The notes: a model not told the origin generated them from the letters alone. Shown: positions 16,322-25,408, numbered from the stretch's first letter. The stretch is 64,000 bases of DNA from Bacteroidales bacterium (GCA_015060975.1 SUXI01000003.1:183279-247278), one strand, 5' to 3'. Translations and numbers: made by a program.

Positions 16322-17319
16322 GATTTTGATGTTTTGATGTCAATATATTGATGTTTTGATAGTCGAAACACGCGACGCACAGTCGGGATTCGGTATAGTA
16401 ATAACGAAATTGTTAGAGCAAAAAGTATATGACATAGAATTGTTATTGCTCCAATGTTAGTGAAAAAAGAAATGAATTGAACAAAATTATGTACAATATT
16501 AAATGTCATGTCAAAAGTGTGTGTGATTAATATGAGGATGCTAATAGAACCAATTTGTGCTATTATATTGGCAAAACGAGGTGCTATTATGAGAAAATAA
16601 TATGATAATTGTGATATGATAAAGGTTGCGCCAATGGCTCCGGCGATATTGATGGCAAGATTGGGATACATGTGCCCGTACATTTCCAATCCTCCATATA
16701 AGCATGATGCGATGTAAAAGAAAATTGCGACACATAACCAAGCATAAATATGTGCCTTTGGATGTAGTTGGTCGCCATATTTCTTAAATATATAACCTAT
16801 ATGATAAAACGTCAAACCTACGCATGCTTGTGGAATATCAAAAGGTATGTTAGGCATAAAGTACCCTATAATGGTGATAGAAAGAACTGCAAGCGTTAAT
16901 ATATATATGTTATGAATATATTTATGGAGAAGAGAATATGTCGTGGCGGTTATAAAAACGGCAATTAAAAACCAAGTGGGGAATCCTAAATCATATTCAT
17001 TTATTGAAAGACCATTGCCTCCTATGGCAAGTATTGTCGCGGTTTGCCAAAAATTATTTTTCAAATCGCATAGTTCTGATAATAATGCTATAATTAATGT
17101 GAGTATGGAAATTATTATATATGGTTTTACATATTTTGTCCCATTATTCTTTACTGAATATAAAATAGGTTGAGGTTTAAAGAAATAGCCGCTTATAATG
17201 AAGAATAAAGGCATGTGCCAAGCATAGATATATATTTTGCGTCCATCAAATAAGCAGTGCCCGATTATCATGGCAATGATAGCAACAAACTTCATTATGT
17301 CGAATAAGGGATTGCGCAT
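16318..17319 (-). CDS. Acyltransferase-3 family membrane protein
   Basis: A polytopic inner-membrane protein of 333 residues with about ten hydrophobic segments. The N-terminal motif IMKFVAIIAMIIGHCLF has the conserved His of the acyltransferase-3 (OafA/WecH) family, followed by WHMPLFFIISGYFFKP. Such proteins O-acetylate surface sugars or similar acceptors; the substrate cannot be read from sequence. A GTG at 17337 opens the frame, but it overlaps a promoter -7 box (minus-strand TATCTTTG at 17337-17344), so I start at ATG 17319 (MRNPLFD). It is coupled to ugd downstream. Confidence 0.85.
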   Translation of the reverse strand: MRNPLFDIMKFVAIIAMIIGHCLFDGRKIYIYAWHMPLFFIISGYFFKPQPILYSVKNNGTKYVKPYIIISILTLIIALLSELCDLKNNFWQTATILAIGGNGLSINEYDLGFPTWFLIAVFITATTYSLLHKYIHNIYILTLAVLSITIIGYFMPNIPFDIPQACVGLTFYHIGYIFKKYGDQLHPKAHIYAWLCVAIFFYIASCLYGGLEMYGHMYPNLAINIAGAIGATFIISQLSYYFLIIAPRFANIIAQIGSISILILITHTFDMTFNIVHNFVQFISFFTNIGAITILCHILFALTISLLLYRIPTVRRVFRLSKHQYIDIKTSKS

Positions 17320-17514
17320 ATTTTTGAATTTAATCACAAAGATACACTATTGTGTCGGATGTGAAAAGATGAATTGAAATAAAAATGGGAAAGTGTGAAT
17401 ATTAAAAAAAGAATGACCGATAGTGTTTTATTTTGTAATTGATTGAATAGTAGGGTATTATTTTCGACCTGTGAGATTTGCGGGTAAAATTATCTGAAAA
17501 AAAATGTCAAAACA

Positions 17515-17545
17515 TTTGTCAATTTAAAAAAAATGCCTACCTTTG
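17515..17545 (+). promoter_or_regulatory. Promoter of the tRNA cluster
   Basis: TTTG (17515-17518), a 19-base spacer and TACCTTTG (17538-17545): an exact match to the Bacteroidetes housekeeping consensus, ending 10 bases before the first tRNA. Confidence 0.85.
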
Positions 17546-17555
17546 CAACGCAATT

Positions 17556-17628
17556 GCGAAAATAGCTCAGTTGGTAGAGCACAACCTTGCCAAGGTTGGG
17601 GTCGCGGGTTCGAGTCCCGTTTTTCGCT
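17556..17628 (+). tRNA. tRNA-Gly (GCC), first copy
   Basis: A 73-base cloverleaf. The acceptor stem GCGAAAA pairs with TTTTCGC, the D arm is AGCTCAGTTGGTAGAGC, the anticodon stem-loop is CCTTGCCAAGG with anticodon GCC, and the T arm is GCGGGTTCGAGTCCCGT. The discriminator is T and CCA is not encoded. Confidence 0.97.
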
Positions 17629-17675
17629 CAAAGAGAACAATGAAATATATCAATCTTTGAAAAGAGATTAGAATT

Positions 17676-17748
17676 GCGAAAATAGCTCAGTTGGTAGAGC
17701 ACAACCTTGCCAAGGTTGGGGTCGCGGGTTCGAGTCCCGTTTTTCGCT
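17676..17748 (+). tRNA. tRNA-Gly (GCC), second copy
   Basis: All 73 bases match the copy at 17556-17628, exactly 120 bases downstream. It is cotranscribed with that copy and with the tRNA-Leu that follows. Confidence 0.97.
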
Positions 17749-17787
17749 CTATTTTTTTTATAAATCTCAGTTTGGGGATTGATGTTT

Positions 17788-17871
17788 GTCCGGGTGGTGG
17801 AATTGGTAGACACGCTACTTTGAGGGGGTAGTGACCGTTCGGTTGTGTGAGTTCGAATCTCATCTCGGACA
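17788..17871 (+). tRNA. tRNA-Leu (GAG)
   Basis: An 84-base class II tRNA with a long variable arm. The acceptor GTCCGGG pairs with CTCGGAC (one G-T), the anticodon loop TTGAGGG gives anticodon GAG, and the T loop is GTTCGAATC. CCA is not encoded. Confidence 0.93.
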
Positions 17872-18172
17872 CTTTTCATTGAAAAATGGTTGGTTGCATT
17901 TTGTGACTGACCATTTTTATTTTGCGATATTCCCATTATTCCCGGAAATATCCGCTGCCTCGAAATTATATACATATTGGTGTAAATCCAACAAAAATAT
18001 TCTCCGGGCATCTCCTCTGCTATGAAGTGGATAGAAGTATGGTGTAGTAGGGAGTTAGTTTGTAAGAAAGCAAATTCTACAAAACATAAGGAAGTGGGGC
18101 AAAATTCAAAAAATGCCCCACCTCCTTGACTTATATAACAGATTAAGGTATTGCTTGCTACTTAATTAACTT
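17872..18172. other. Intergenic region after the tRNA cluster
   Basis: About 300 bases between tRNA-Leu and the BspA-like gene. The only structure I see is the hairpin at 18090-18125. A frame running through it and through the tRNAs on the minus strand has no protein character. Confidence 0.6.
18090..18125 (-). terminator. Hairpin downstream of the BspA-like gene
   Basis: The arms GGAAGTGGGGCA (18090-18101) and TGCCCCACCTCC (18114-18125) pair over 12 positions with one mismatch. It lies about 50 bases past the stop of the minus-strand BspA-like gene and lacks a long T run, so termination is probable rather than certain. Confidence 0.55.
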
Positions 18173-20860
18173 TCAATTTTTAATTATAACTTTCCTCATG
18201 CTTCCGTCGCTATACTTCACAATATTAATGCCTTTAGTTGGCTCTGTGAGTAATCGCCCGTAAATATCATAGCGTGTAACCTCTACAGAATTTTCTTCTA
18301 CATTGGCTTTACATATTCCGGCAATCTCATTAATATTTGTAAATTTACGCCATTCATAGGCATTGGCATAATCCTCTTTAGAACCTTCCGGCACTTTTAA
18401 AAGAGCTGAATAGCTACCATAGAATGCGTAATCACCGCACGTTGGAGGAGTTTCGCAATAAGATATAACAGACTCTAAATTGCAATCATCGAATGCATGG
18501 TCGCCAATCTCGATCACAGAACTCGGAATAACTACTGATGTTAAACCATCATATCCTTCAAATGCATATTGTTTAATTTCTGCAACTTCATTAGGAATAA
18601 CCAAATCTTTGACTTCTACACCGTTTAAGTAGAGATGTTCTGCATAATATAACGGATTAGAAGCTTCACCAAATTCTATTTTACACCATGCAGATAAATC
18701 TGAAATATTAACATCCGAACAAAAACAATCTTCGAAAGCATAATCTCCAATAGCGGCAACAGAATTTGGGATAGTTACTGATGCCAAACTTCTATAACCT
18801 AAAAACGCCATAGACGCAATTGAAGTAACATCATTAGGAATAACCAAATCTTTGATTTCGTTACCATTTAATTTTAATTTTATGTCCCAATCATAGTTAT
18901 AATCGAAAAATGCAAGTGATAGAGGATTCGTGTAATACCCATCAAATTGGATCTTACACCATGCTGACAAGTCAACAATATTTACCTCCGTCAAACTATT
19001 GCACCCCTTAAACGCCCCTTCTCCAATATGTGTAACTGATTTACCAATAGATGCCGAGGTCAAATATTCACATTCATAAAAAGCATTACATGGTATATAT
19101 TCAACTTCGTTTCCTATATTTAAAACTTCCAACGAGTTTCCGAATGCGCTGTAAAATATACTACTATTATATGCATACTCACCAATTTTTGTGCAGTTTT
19201 TGGCATTGAAATTTACAACAGACAATTCAGGGGAAATAAAAGCCCCTTGACCAATCGAGATTACAGAGCTTCCTATTGTTACCAAACTTAAGCTATCGCA
19301 ATCATAAAAAGCTCGATCGCCAATAGTTGTTACAGCATCTGGGATTGTTACTTCTTTCAAACCATCGCAATCATAAAAAGCTCGATCGTCAATGGTTATT
19401 ACAGAGCTAGGAATGGTAACTTCTTTCAAATCGAAGCATCCTTTAAATGCATTACGTCCAATCGTAGTTATCGAATTAGGTATTATTGTATTTTTGCATC
19501 CAAAAATAAGAGCATTTGTCGATGATTCAATAATTGCATTGCAGCAATCTCTAGAGTCATATTTGCTATTTTCATTTGCCACAATCACCGAAGTCAAGTC
19601 TGTAAAATTCCAAAATGCGGTATCGCTAATCTTTGTTACTAATTTCCCTATAGTCACTGAAGTGATATTGGGACAGCGATTAAAGGTGTATTGCTTGATC
19701 TCAGTAATGTTATCAGGAATAACGAGTTCTGTTATTTCTCTGCCGTTTAAATTTAGATGTTTTGCATAATATAAAGGATTAGATTCTTGGGTTTCGAAAT
19801 CAATTTTGCACCATGCAGATAAATCTGAAATATTAACATTAGTCAAACTCTTACATCCATAGAACGCCCATCTTTCAATTGTATGAACAGAGTCACCAAT
19901 TAAAACCTCCAATAAACCAGAACAATCTTGGAAGGCGCTAAAATTAATACTTTTAACAGAATTAGGAATATATAAAGACTCCAAGCTTGAACATCCATTA
20001 AATGCATTGTCTTCAATTGTATGCACTGTATTTGGAATATTAATCTCTTTTAATCCGATACATCCATAAAAAGTGTGATATTTAATCGTATTAACAGAGT
20101 CAGGGATGTTAACGGAAATCAAACTAGAACAACCATCAAACGCATTATTTCCAATATCAGTTACTGAATTAGAAATGATTACCGAGGTTAAATTTCTACA
20201 ATGCCAAAATGCACTAAGTCCAATCTCGGTCACTCCATTTGGAATTACTACAGAGGTCAAGCCGATGCAACCTGCAAAAGCATTAGATTTAATTACAGTT
20301 ATGTCTTTTGGGATAACCAAATCTGTTATTTCTGTGTCATTCAAAATTAAACGCCCTCCGTAATATAGTGGGTTTGAGTTTATACTAGAATAATTAATTT
20401 TAAGCCATGCTGATATATTGGTTATATTAACATCAATCAATCTGATACAACCCTCGAACGCATAGCCTCCAATCATTGTTACTGAATTGGGGATTGTAAC
20501 AGAGGTCAATCCTGAGCAATCTTCGAACGCATGGTCTCCAATCATTGTTACTGAATTGGGGATAGTTGCCTCAGTCAATCTGGCGCAATTATAGAACGCA
20601 TAGTTTCCAATCTCAGTCACTGAATAAGTAGTATCGTTATAAGTTACCGAGGAAGGTATATTCGCCGCACCGGTGTATTCATTGGAATAACTACTAGAAT
20701 TATTACCTTTATAAGTAACTTTGACTGTTTTGTTAGTTTCATCAGTGATGTTGTAATAAATGCCATCGACCTCAAAGTCGTGGGCGCGAGCCGTCAACGC
20801 ACCTGAAAGCAGAATCACGATAGCGACCAAAGCTTTAGATAGAAAGTTTAATTTTTTCAT
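18173..20860 (-). CDS. BspA-type leucine-rich repeat secreted protein with sorting-tail-like C-terminus
   Basis: An 895-residue exported protein. An N-terminal signal peptide (MKKLNFLSKALVAIVILLSG, ending near TARA) precedes about 25 LRR_5 (BspA, Treponema-like) repeats of about 23 residues with the pattern V-T-I-P-x-S-V-x-x-I-G-x-x-A-F-x-x-C-x-x-L. Four times the array is broken by a longer insert VNI..SAWxKI..NPLYY..LNGxEIxxLVIP. The last 40 residues (TRYDIYGRLL..GINIVKYSDGSMRKVIIKN) resemble a type IX secretion C-terminal domain, so surface display is likely. BspA proteins bind host matrix or other bacteria; the ligand here is unknown. No clear promoter was found upstream. Confidence 0.88.
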   Translation of the reverse strand: MKKLNFLSKALVAIVILLSGALTARAHDFEVDGIYYNITDETNKTVKVTYKGNNSSSYSNEYTGAANIPSSVTYNDTTYSVTEIGNYAFYNCARLTEATIPNSVTMIGDHAFEDCSGLTSVTIPNSVTMIGGYAFEGCIRLIDVNITNISAWLKINYSSINSNPLYYGGRLILNDTEITDLVIPKDITVIKSNAFAGCIGLTSVVIPNGVTEIGLSAFWHCRNLTSVIISNSVTDIGNNAFDGCSSLISVNIPDSVNTIKYHTFYGCIGLKEINIPNTVHTIEDNAFNGCSSLESLYIPNSVKSINFSAFQDCSGLLEVLIGDSVHTIERWAFYGCKSLTNVNISDLSAWCKIDFETQESNPLYYAKHLNLNGREITELVIPDNITEIKQYTFNRCPNITSVTIGKLVTKISDTAFWNFTDLTSVIVANENSKYDSRDCCNAIIESSTNALIFGCKNTIIPNSITTIGRNAFKGCFDLKEVTIPSSVITIDDRAFYDCDGLKEVTIPDAVTTIGDRAFYDCDSLSLVTIGSSVISIGQGAFISPELSVVNFNAKNCTKIGEYAYNSSIFYSAFGNSLEVLNIGNEVEYIPCNAFYECEYLTSASIGKSVTHIGEGAFKGCNSLTEVNIVDLSAWCKIQFDGYYTNPLSLAFFDYNYDWDIKLKLNGNEIKDLVIPNDVTSIASMAFLGYRSLASVTIPNSVAAIGDYAFEDCFCSDVNISDLSAWCKIEFGEASNPLYYAEHLYLNGVEVKDLVIPNEVAEIKQYAFEGYDGLTSVVIPSSVIEIGDHAFDDCNLESVISYCETPPTCGDYAFYGSYSALLKVPEGSKEDYANAYEWRKFTNINEIAGICKANVEENSVEVTRYDIYGRLLTEPTKGINIVKYSDGSMRKVIIKN

Positions 20861-20932
20861 TGTAGAATAAGTTGTATTGTTGGTTTGTAATTGATTATAA
20901 GATAATTAGCTATAAAATTGTGTACTCTGTTT

Positions 20933-21102
20933 TTGATAAGAGAGAGTCACTCATTGATTAATTATTGATTCACAGGCTGTTAGAATCTATTTCGTTACAC
21001 GACTTGCAACGAAATTATTTATCTCGTTGCAATTTTTAATGAAATGTGTTTTGTAATCAACTGATTTTTAGCTATTTTTGCAAAGTGACTCTCTCTTATC
21101 AA
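20933..21102. repeat. Perfect 19-bp inverted repeat
   Basis: TTGATAAGAGAGAGTCACT at 20933-20951 is the exact reverse complement of 21084-21102. The arms are 132 bases apart. The right arm lies at the expected transcription start of the promoter at 21050-21080. Confidence 0.9.
21050..21080 (+). promoter_or_regulatory. Consensus promoter upstream of zupT or a small RNA
   Basis: TTTG (21050-21053), a 19-base spacer and TATTTTTG (21073-21080). The next gene, zupT, starts 240 bases later, giving a long leader or an independent transcript. Confidence 0.7.
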
Positions 21103-21191
21103 GAGGAGTATTTTAACAAATTTTAAACATTGAAAAACTGAATACCGATAATTAAGGGTGAGAGCTACGTTATAACTCACAATGCGCCGTA

Positions 21192-21254
21192 TTTATGTCC
21201 ATTCTGTCTTTCTATCAAAATTCCTTGGTGACAGGAAGAACAGAAAGACATAAA
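21192..21254. repeat. Long imperfect hairpin
   Basis: The outer arms TTTATGTC (21192-21199) and GACATAAA (21247-21254) continue into TTCTGT/ACAGAA and an inner TTCCT/AGGAA. Parts (tttatgt, ttctgtc) resemble the repeat core at 4210-4273, so it may be a diverged member of the same intergenic family. Confidence 0.6.
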
Positions 21255-21319
21255 AATGTTATATTGTTAGGGATATTTGTTATATTTGCAGTGCTGAAAT
21301 CAAAGATGATTTTTAGAGA

Positions 21320-22126
21320 ATGGAAACGACATTAACGATAGAGGCTATATTACTTGCATTGGGGTTGACGTTGGTTGCCGGGATGTCAACGGCAATAGGT
21401 AGTGTGTTGGCATTTTTCACTCGAGCAACCAATACACGTTTTTTGTCGGGGGCGTTAGGCTTGTCGGCAGGGGTAATGATATATGTGTCGTTTATGGAAA
21501 TGATACCCGAGGCATTGGGTAAGTTAAACAGTGTTTATGCCGAGGATGCGGCTACAATATATATGTTGCTTGCTTTTTTCGGTGGAATGGGGTTGATAGC
21601 ATTAATAGACTTCTTGATTCCTGAAGATGAGAATCCTCATGAATTTCATAGAGTGGAGGAAATGGGGAAAAATTCAGAAAAATTAAAGCGCACCGGTGTT
21701 ATGCTGGCATTGGCGATAGGTATTCACAATTTTCCCGAGGGTATGGCAACGTTTGTGTCGGCTCTCGATGGGCTTGACGTGGCTATACCTATTGTTATAG
21801 CAATCGCTATTCACAATATTCCCGAGGGTATCGCAGTGTCGGTACCAATCTATCATGCAACAGGTAATCGCCGCAAGGCGTTGACCTATTCGATATGGAC
21901 GGGGTTGGCAGAGCCTATAGGGGCATTGTTTGGCATGGCGTTTTTGTTGCCGTTTTGGACTCCGACGATAAGCGCGCTGTTGTTGGCGGCTGTTGCGGGA
22001 ATTATGGTGTTTATCTCGCTTGATGAATTGTTGCCCGGAGCCGAGGAGTATGGTCATCATCATTTTTCAATAGGAGGAGTGATATTGGGAATGATGATTA
22101 TGGCGGTGTCGTTACTCATTTTATAG
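21320..22126 (+). CDS. zupT: ZIP-family metal transporter ZupT
   Basis: A 268-residue inner-membrane importer of zinc and other divalent metals with eight predicted helices. The two metal-binding helices carry HNFPEGMATFVSAL and HNIPEGIAVSVPIYHATGN, the ZupT signature. Length is normal. A -7-like box is at 21281-21288. It lies 93 bases upstream of the TonB receptor gene, which has its own promoter. Confidence 0.93.
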   Translation: METTLTIEAILLALGLTLVAGMSTAIGSVLAFFTRATNTRFLSGALGLSAGVMIYVSFMEMIPEALGKLNSVYAEDAATIYMLLAFFGGMGLIALIDFLIPEDENPHEFHRVEEMGKNSEKLKRTGVMLALAIGIHNFPEGMATFVSALDGLDVAIPIVIAIAIHNIPEGIAVSVPIYHATGNRRKALTYSIWTGLAEPIGALFGMAFLLPFWTPTISALLLAAVAGIMVFISLDELLPGAEEYGHHHFSIGGVILGMMIMAVSLLIL

Positions 22127-22171
22127 AAGTTTCCTATAGGAGTTTTCAATCTATATCCCTAAAAGTAGTGA

Positions 22172-22202
22172 TTGTGTGATTGTGGAATAAGTGCTAACTT
22201 TG
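22172..22202 (+). promoter_or_regulatory. Promoter of the TonB receptor gene
   Basis: TTG (22172-22174), a 20-base spacer and TAACTTTG (22195-22202), 17 bases before the ATG, giving a leader of roughly 12 bases. No Fur- or Zur-like palindrome stood out. Confidence 0.75.
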
Positions 22203-22219
22203 CATCGTAAAATCCACAA

Positions 22220-24457
22220 ATGAATAGTTATCGATACATATTTATATTATTATTGGCAATAAGTGGTGTTTTTTGTCTGAATGCCACGGATGTTGAGGTT
22301 TCTGACACATTGCACGAAATCACCGTATCATCGATAAAACAAACGATGGATATGTCTAAGAGTCCGGCGTCACTCACGGTTCTTAATGCGTCGCATATTG
22401 AAAAACTCAATGTTGATGCTGTGAAAAATGTGAGCGCAATTGCGCCTAACTTCTTTATCCCCGATTATGGCTCTCGTATGACATCGTCGATTTATGTGCG
22501 GGGCTTGGGTGCGCGTATTGACCAGCCGGTTGTGGGGTTGAATGTTGATAATGTGCCTATTTTGAATAAGGATAATTATGATTTTGAGTTGGCTGATGTG
22601 GAGCGTATTGAGGTGTTGCGGGGTCCGCAAAGCACGCTTTTTGGTCGAAATACAATGGGTGGACTCATAAATATCTACACAATGTCGCCTATGAAATATC
22701 AGGGAGTGAGATTTATGGGGGAATATGGCAGTGGAAATTCTTTGAAAGCATCATTGTCATATTATACAAAAATAAACCGGCGGTTGGCTATGTCGATAGG
22801 TGGAAATTTCACCATGACCGACGGTTATTATAAGAACAATCATAATGGTGCCGATGTGGGAACCGAGCGACAAGGCGCATTGCGTTGGAAAACAAAATGG
22901 TATCCATCGTCAACCGTGTCGGTTGAGAATGTGGCAACTGCTCAATTCTCAAAACAAAGCGGATATCCTTATCAATCGGTGGCTTCGGGTGAGATAAATT
23001 ATAATGATACATGTTTTTATCGTCGCACATCGGTTACCGATGGGTTGACGGTGAATTGGAATAAAGGGACGGTTTCTTTCTCGAGTATCACAGGTTTTCA
23101 ATATTTAAAAGACAACATGACTCTCGACCAGGATTTTTTGCCTTTGGAATATTTCACTCTCACCCAAAAACGCCATGAATGGGCTTTGACGCAGGATTTT
23201 ATATTGAAAGGAAACGAGAATGATTATGATTGGTTGTTTGGCGCGTTTGGTTTTTATCGTTACACAAATATGAGCGCACCTGTAACGTTTAAAGATTATG
23301 GAATAGAGCAGTTGATAGAGAAGAATCGCAATGAACAGAATCCCGATTATCCTATTGGATGGAATGAAGATTGCTTTATCCTTGGCAGTGATTTTGTAAT
23401 ACCTACATACGGTTTGGCGTTGTATCATCAAAGTCATTATGATTTAAATCGATGGTCGTTTACGCTTGGTTTGCGACTCGATTATGAAAAATCATCGCTT
23501 GATTACAATAGCCATTGCAATACATCATATAACGTGTATGATAATAGGGCGGGAGAAATGTCGCTATATGGATTTAATCCTGTGGAGATTGATGATTATG
23601 GACATTTGAACCAATCGTTTTTGGAATTTTTACCAAAGTTGACAGTGGCTTATCGCTTGCTTGGCAATGCCGAGTCGAGAATATACGCTTCAATCGCAAA
23701 AGGCTATAAAGCTGGAGGGTTTAACACTCAAATGTTCTCGGACGTGTTGCAACAACGCATCCGTGGCATGATGGGGCTGAGCGAATTATATAATGTAGAT
23801 GATGTGGTTTCGTATAAGCCTGAGAAAAGTTGGAATTATGAATTGGGCGCACATATAATAGGTTGTGATGGCCGATATTCACTTGGATTGTCAACTTTTT
23901 ATATAGATTGTCGCGATCAGCAACTCACGATGTTCCCCGATGGGACAACGACCGGTAGAATTATGACAAATGCCGGTAAAACCCGCAGTTGTGGAGTGGA
24001 ATTGTCGGCATCATGGAATCCGGCTCGTCAGTGGTCATTTAATGTGAGCTACGGGCTTACAGATGCCCGATTTGAAAAGTTTGATAACGGAAAGGAAGAT
24101 TATAGCGGTAAATATATCCCATACGCACCAAAAAATACATTGTTTGTGGGTGCGTCGTATAGGTTGAATGTAAATAATTCATGGCTCGACCAAATAGCAT
24201 TTGACGTAAATGTAAAAGGTGTGGGAGATATTTATTGGGATGAGGCAAATAGTGTGAAGCAACCATTTTATGCATTGTTGGGAACGTCTGTGAGATTTGA
24301 AAAGGACAATTTTTCATTGAATGTGTGGGGTGATAATTTAACCGATACACACTACAATACATTTTATTTCGTTTCTATAGGGAATGCTTTTTTGCAACAA
24401 GGAAATCCGGCTCGTTGTGGTGTTACATTGAAGATGAATTTTAATACAAACAAATAA
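22220..24457 (+). CDS. TonB-dependent outer-membrane receptor
   Basis: 745 residues with a signal peptide (ending near FCLNA), a plug domain (about 35-150; SPASLTVLNASHIEKL, VERIEVLRGPQSTLFGRNTMGGLINI) and a 22-strand-type barrel with the usual aromatic C-terminus. It lacks the N-terminal carboxypeptidase-like domain of SusC proteins, and no SusD follows, so it is a classical receptor for a chelate or cofactor rather than a glycan. The substrate is unknown; the zupT neighbour suggests a metal but is weak evidence. The lipoprotein gene follows after 18 bases and is probably cotranscribed. Confidence 0.9.
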   Translation: MNSYRYIFILLLAISGVFCLNATDVEVSDTLHEITVSSIKQTMDMSKSPASLTVLNASHIEKLNVDAVKNVSAIAPNFFIPDYGSRMTSSIYVRGLGARIDQPVVGLNVDNVPILNKDNYDFELADVERIEVLRGPQSTLFGRNTMGGLINIYTMSPMKYQGVRFMGEYGSGNSLKASLSYYTKINRRLAMSIGGNFTMTDGYYKNNHNGADVGTERQGALRWKTKWYPSSTVSVENVATAQFSKQSGYPYQSVASGEINYNDTCFYRRTSVTDGLTVNWNKGTVSFSSITGFQYLKDNMTLDQDFLPLEYFTLTQKRHEWALTQDFILKGNENDYDWLFGAFGFYRYTNMSAPVTFKDYGIEQLIEKNRNEQNPDYPIGWNEDCFILGSDFVIPTYGLALYHQSHYDLNRWSFTLGLRLDYEKSSLDYNSHCNTSYNVYDNRAGEMSLYGFNPVEIDDYGHLNQSFLEFLPKLTVAYRLLGNAESRIYASIAKGYKAGGFNTQMFSDVLQQRIRGMMGLSELYNVDDVVSYKPEKSWNYELGAHIIGCDGRYSLGLSTFYIDCRDQQLTMFPDGTTTGRIMTNAGKTRSCGVELSASWNPARQWSFNVSYGLTDARFEKFDNGKEDYSGKYIPYAPKNTLFVGASYRLNVNNSWLDQIAFDVNVKGVGDIYWDEANSVKQPFYALLGTSVRFEKDNFSLNVWGDNLTDTHYNTFYFVSIGNAFLQQGNPARCGVTLKMNFNTNK

Positions 24458-24475
24458 ACAGATAAATTTATAATT

Positions 24476-25348
24476 ATGAAGTTGTTGAAATTAATTTTTT
24501 TTGCAGCGATGTGTGTTATGATGGCAACATCGTGTAGTGATGGGGATGATAATGGGTTAAAAGACAATTACACAGAACAAGAATATGTAAATTGCTTTAA
24601 TTATGTGTATAATGTGCGTTCCGGGAACGGCTCTGTTATTTCGGGAACATCTTATATGTTCCGTTTTAGAATGGATGGAACGGCTGATGTTTATGTGAAA
24701 AATGCCAAGTTTGCACCACAAATGCCCGACGGTATTAATTTTGAGTTTGAGGGTTTGAAGTGGTCGTTGAACTCTTCAGGTTATAAAGTTATAGCCGGTG
24801 TAAATTTGACACCTATGATGAATGGAAATCCTGTTGAGGGATATGTGGTGGATAATTTGAAGATAGAATTGATGGATCGCTATTTGGGAAGCATATATAT
24901 GCCGGTTATTAATATGTCAATGATGGTGAATGGCGCATTTGAAATAGTTACGATTCCTATGTCGATTACTTATTTTGGTAAGACCGGTGTGGTGAATGAG
25001 CAAGCCAATACTAATTTTACAACAAAAAATCCATATTATATCGTAAAACTTGACCCTAAAACAATGACGGCTTCAATTGATATTCGTGGAGCAAAATTTG
25101 CCGAAAATATGCCTGCAATGGATATGGTATTTCCCAGGGTAGAATTTGAAGTTTCAAGAACCGGATATGATTTGAATACCGATTCGTTGATTCCGGAAAT
25201 AGCCGGTGTTCCTTATCCAAATTACAGCATTACAGGATTGCATGGCGAGGCGTTGTTTGAGACAGGCTTGAATTTGCAATTTAATTGCATGGGTGTATTT
25301 ACCGTGCAAGCAAATCTCGGTTATGTGTCGGTGTCGCAAGCGGAATAG
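24476..25348 (+). CDS. Surface lipoprotein with an internal duplication
   Basis: 290 residues. A lipoprotein signal ends in MMATSC, followed by SDGDDN, an acidic stretch like the Bacteroidetes surface-export signal. The rest looks like two related beta-rich halves: MFRFRMDGTADVYVKNAKFAPQMP.. (about 60-110) and YIVKLDPKTMTASIDIRGAKFAENMP.. (about 190-240), each followed by a GV/GY segment. I cannot name the family with certainty; DUF4840/calycin-like lipoproteins are similar. It follows the TonB receptor and may be its substrate-binding partner (inference). Confidence 0.75.
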   Translation: MKLLKLIFFAAMCVMMATSCSDGDDNGLKDNYTEQEYVNCFNYVYNVRSGNGSVISGTSYMFRFRMDGTADVYVKNAKFAPQMPDGINFEFEGLKWSLNSSGYKVIAGVNLTPMMNGNPVEGYVVDNLKIELMDRYLGSIYMPVINMSMMVNGAFEIVTIPMSITYFGKTGVVNEQANTNFTTKNPYYIVKLDPKTMTASIDIRGAKFAENMPAMDMVFPRVEFEVSRTGYDLNTDSLIPEIAGVPYPNYSITGLHGEALFETGLNLQFNCMGVFTVQANLGYVSVSQAE

Positions 25349-25378
25349 GGGTAAAAAGTATAAGTGATATCAAATGAT

Positions 25379-25408
25379 AAAGCTGTCCTTGTTTAAAAGG
25401 ATGGCTTT
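25379..25408 (+). terminator. Terminator after the lipoprotein gene
   Basis: The arms AAAGCTGTCCTT (25379-25390) and AAGGATGGCTTT (25397-25408) form a 12-bp stem with two G-T pairs and a 6-base loop, with a short T-rich tail. Confidence 0.65.

Larger units (their letters stand above)
20861..21319. other. Structured intergenic region between BspA-like gene and zupT
   Basis: 459 bases without a plausible protein gene. It contains a 19-bp inverted repeat, a 9-bp hairpin TTGCAACGA/TCGTTGCAA (21004-21012 and 21024-21032), a consensus promoter (21050-21080), a long imperfect hairpin (21192-21254) and a second -7 box TATATTTG (21281-21288) close to zupT. A small RNA starting near 21086 is possible. 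Confidence 0.6.

Noticed and set aside
17628..18011. 127-codon minus-strand frame crossing the tRNA cluster
   Set aside because: It runs through a tRNA-Gly and the tRNA-Leu and has no protein features.
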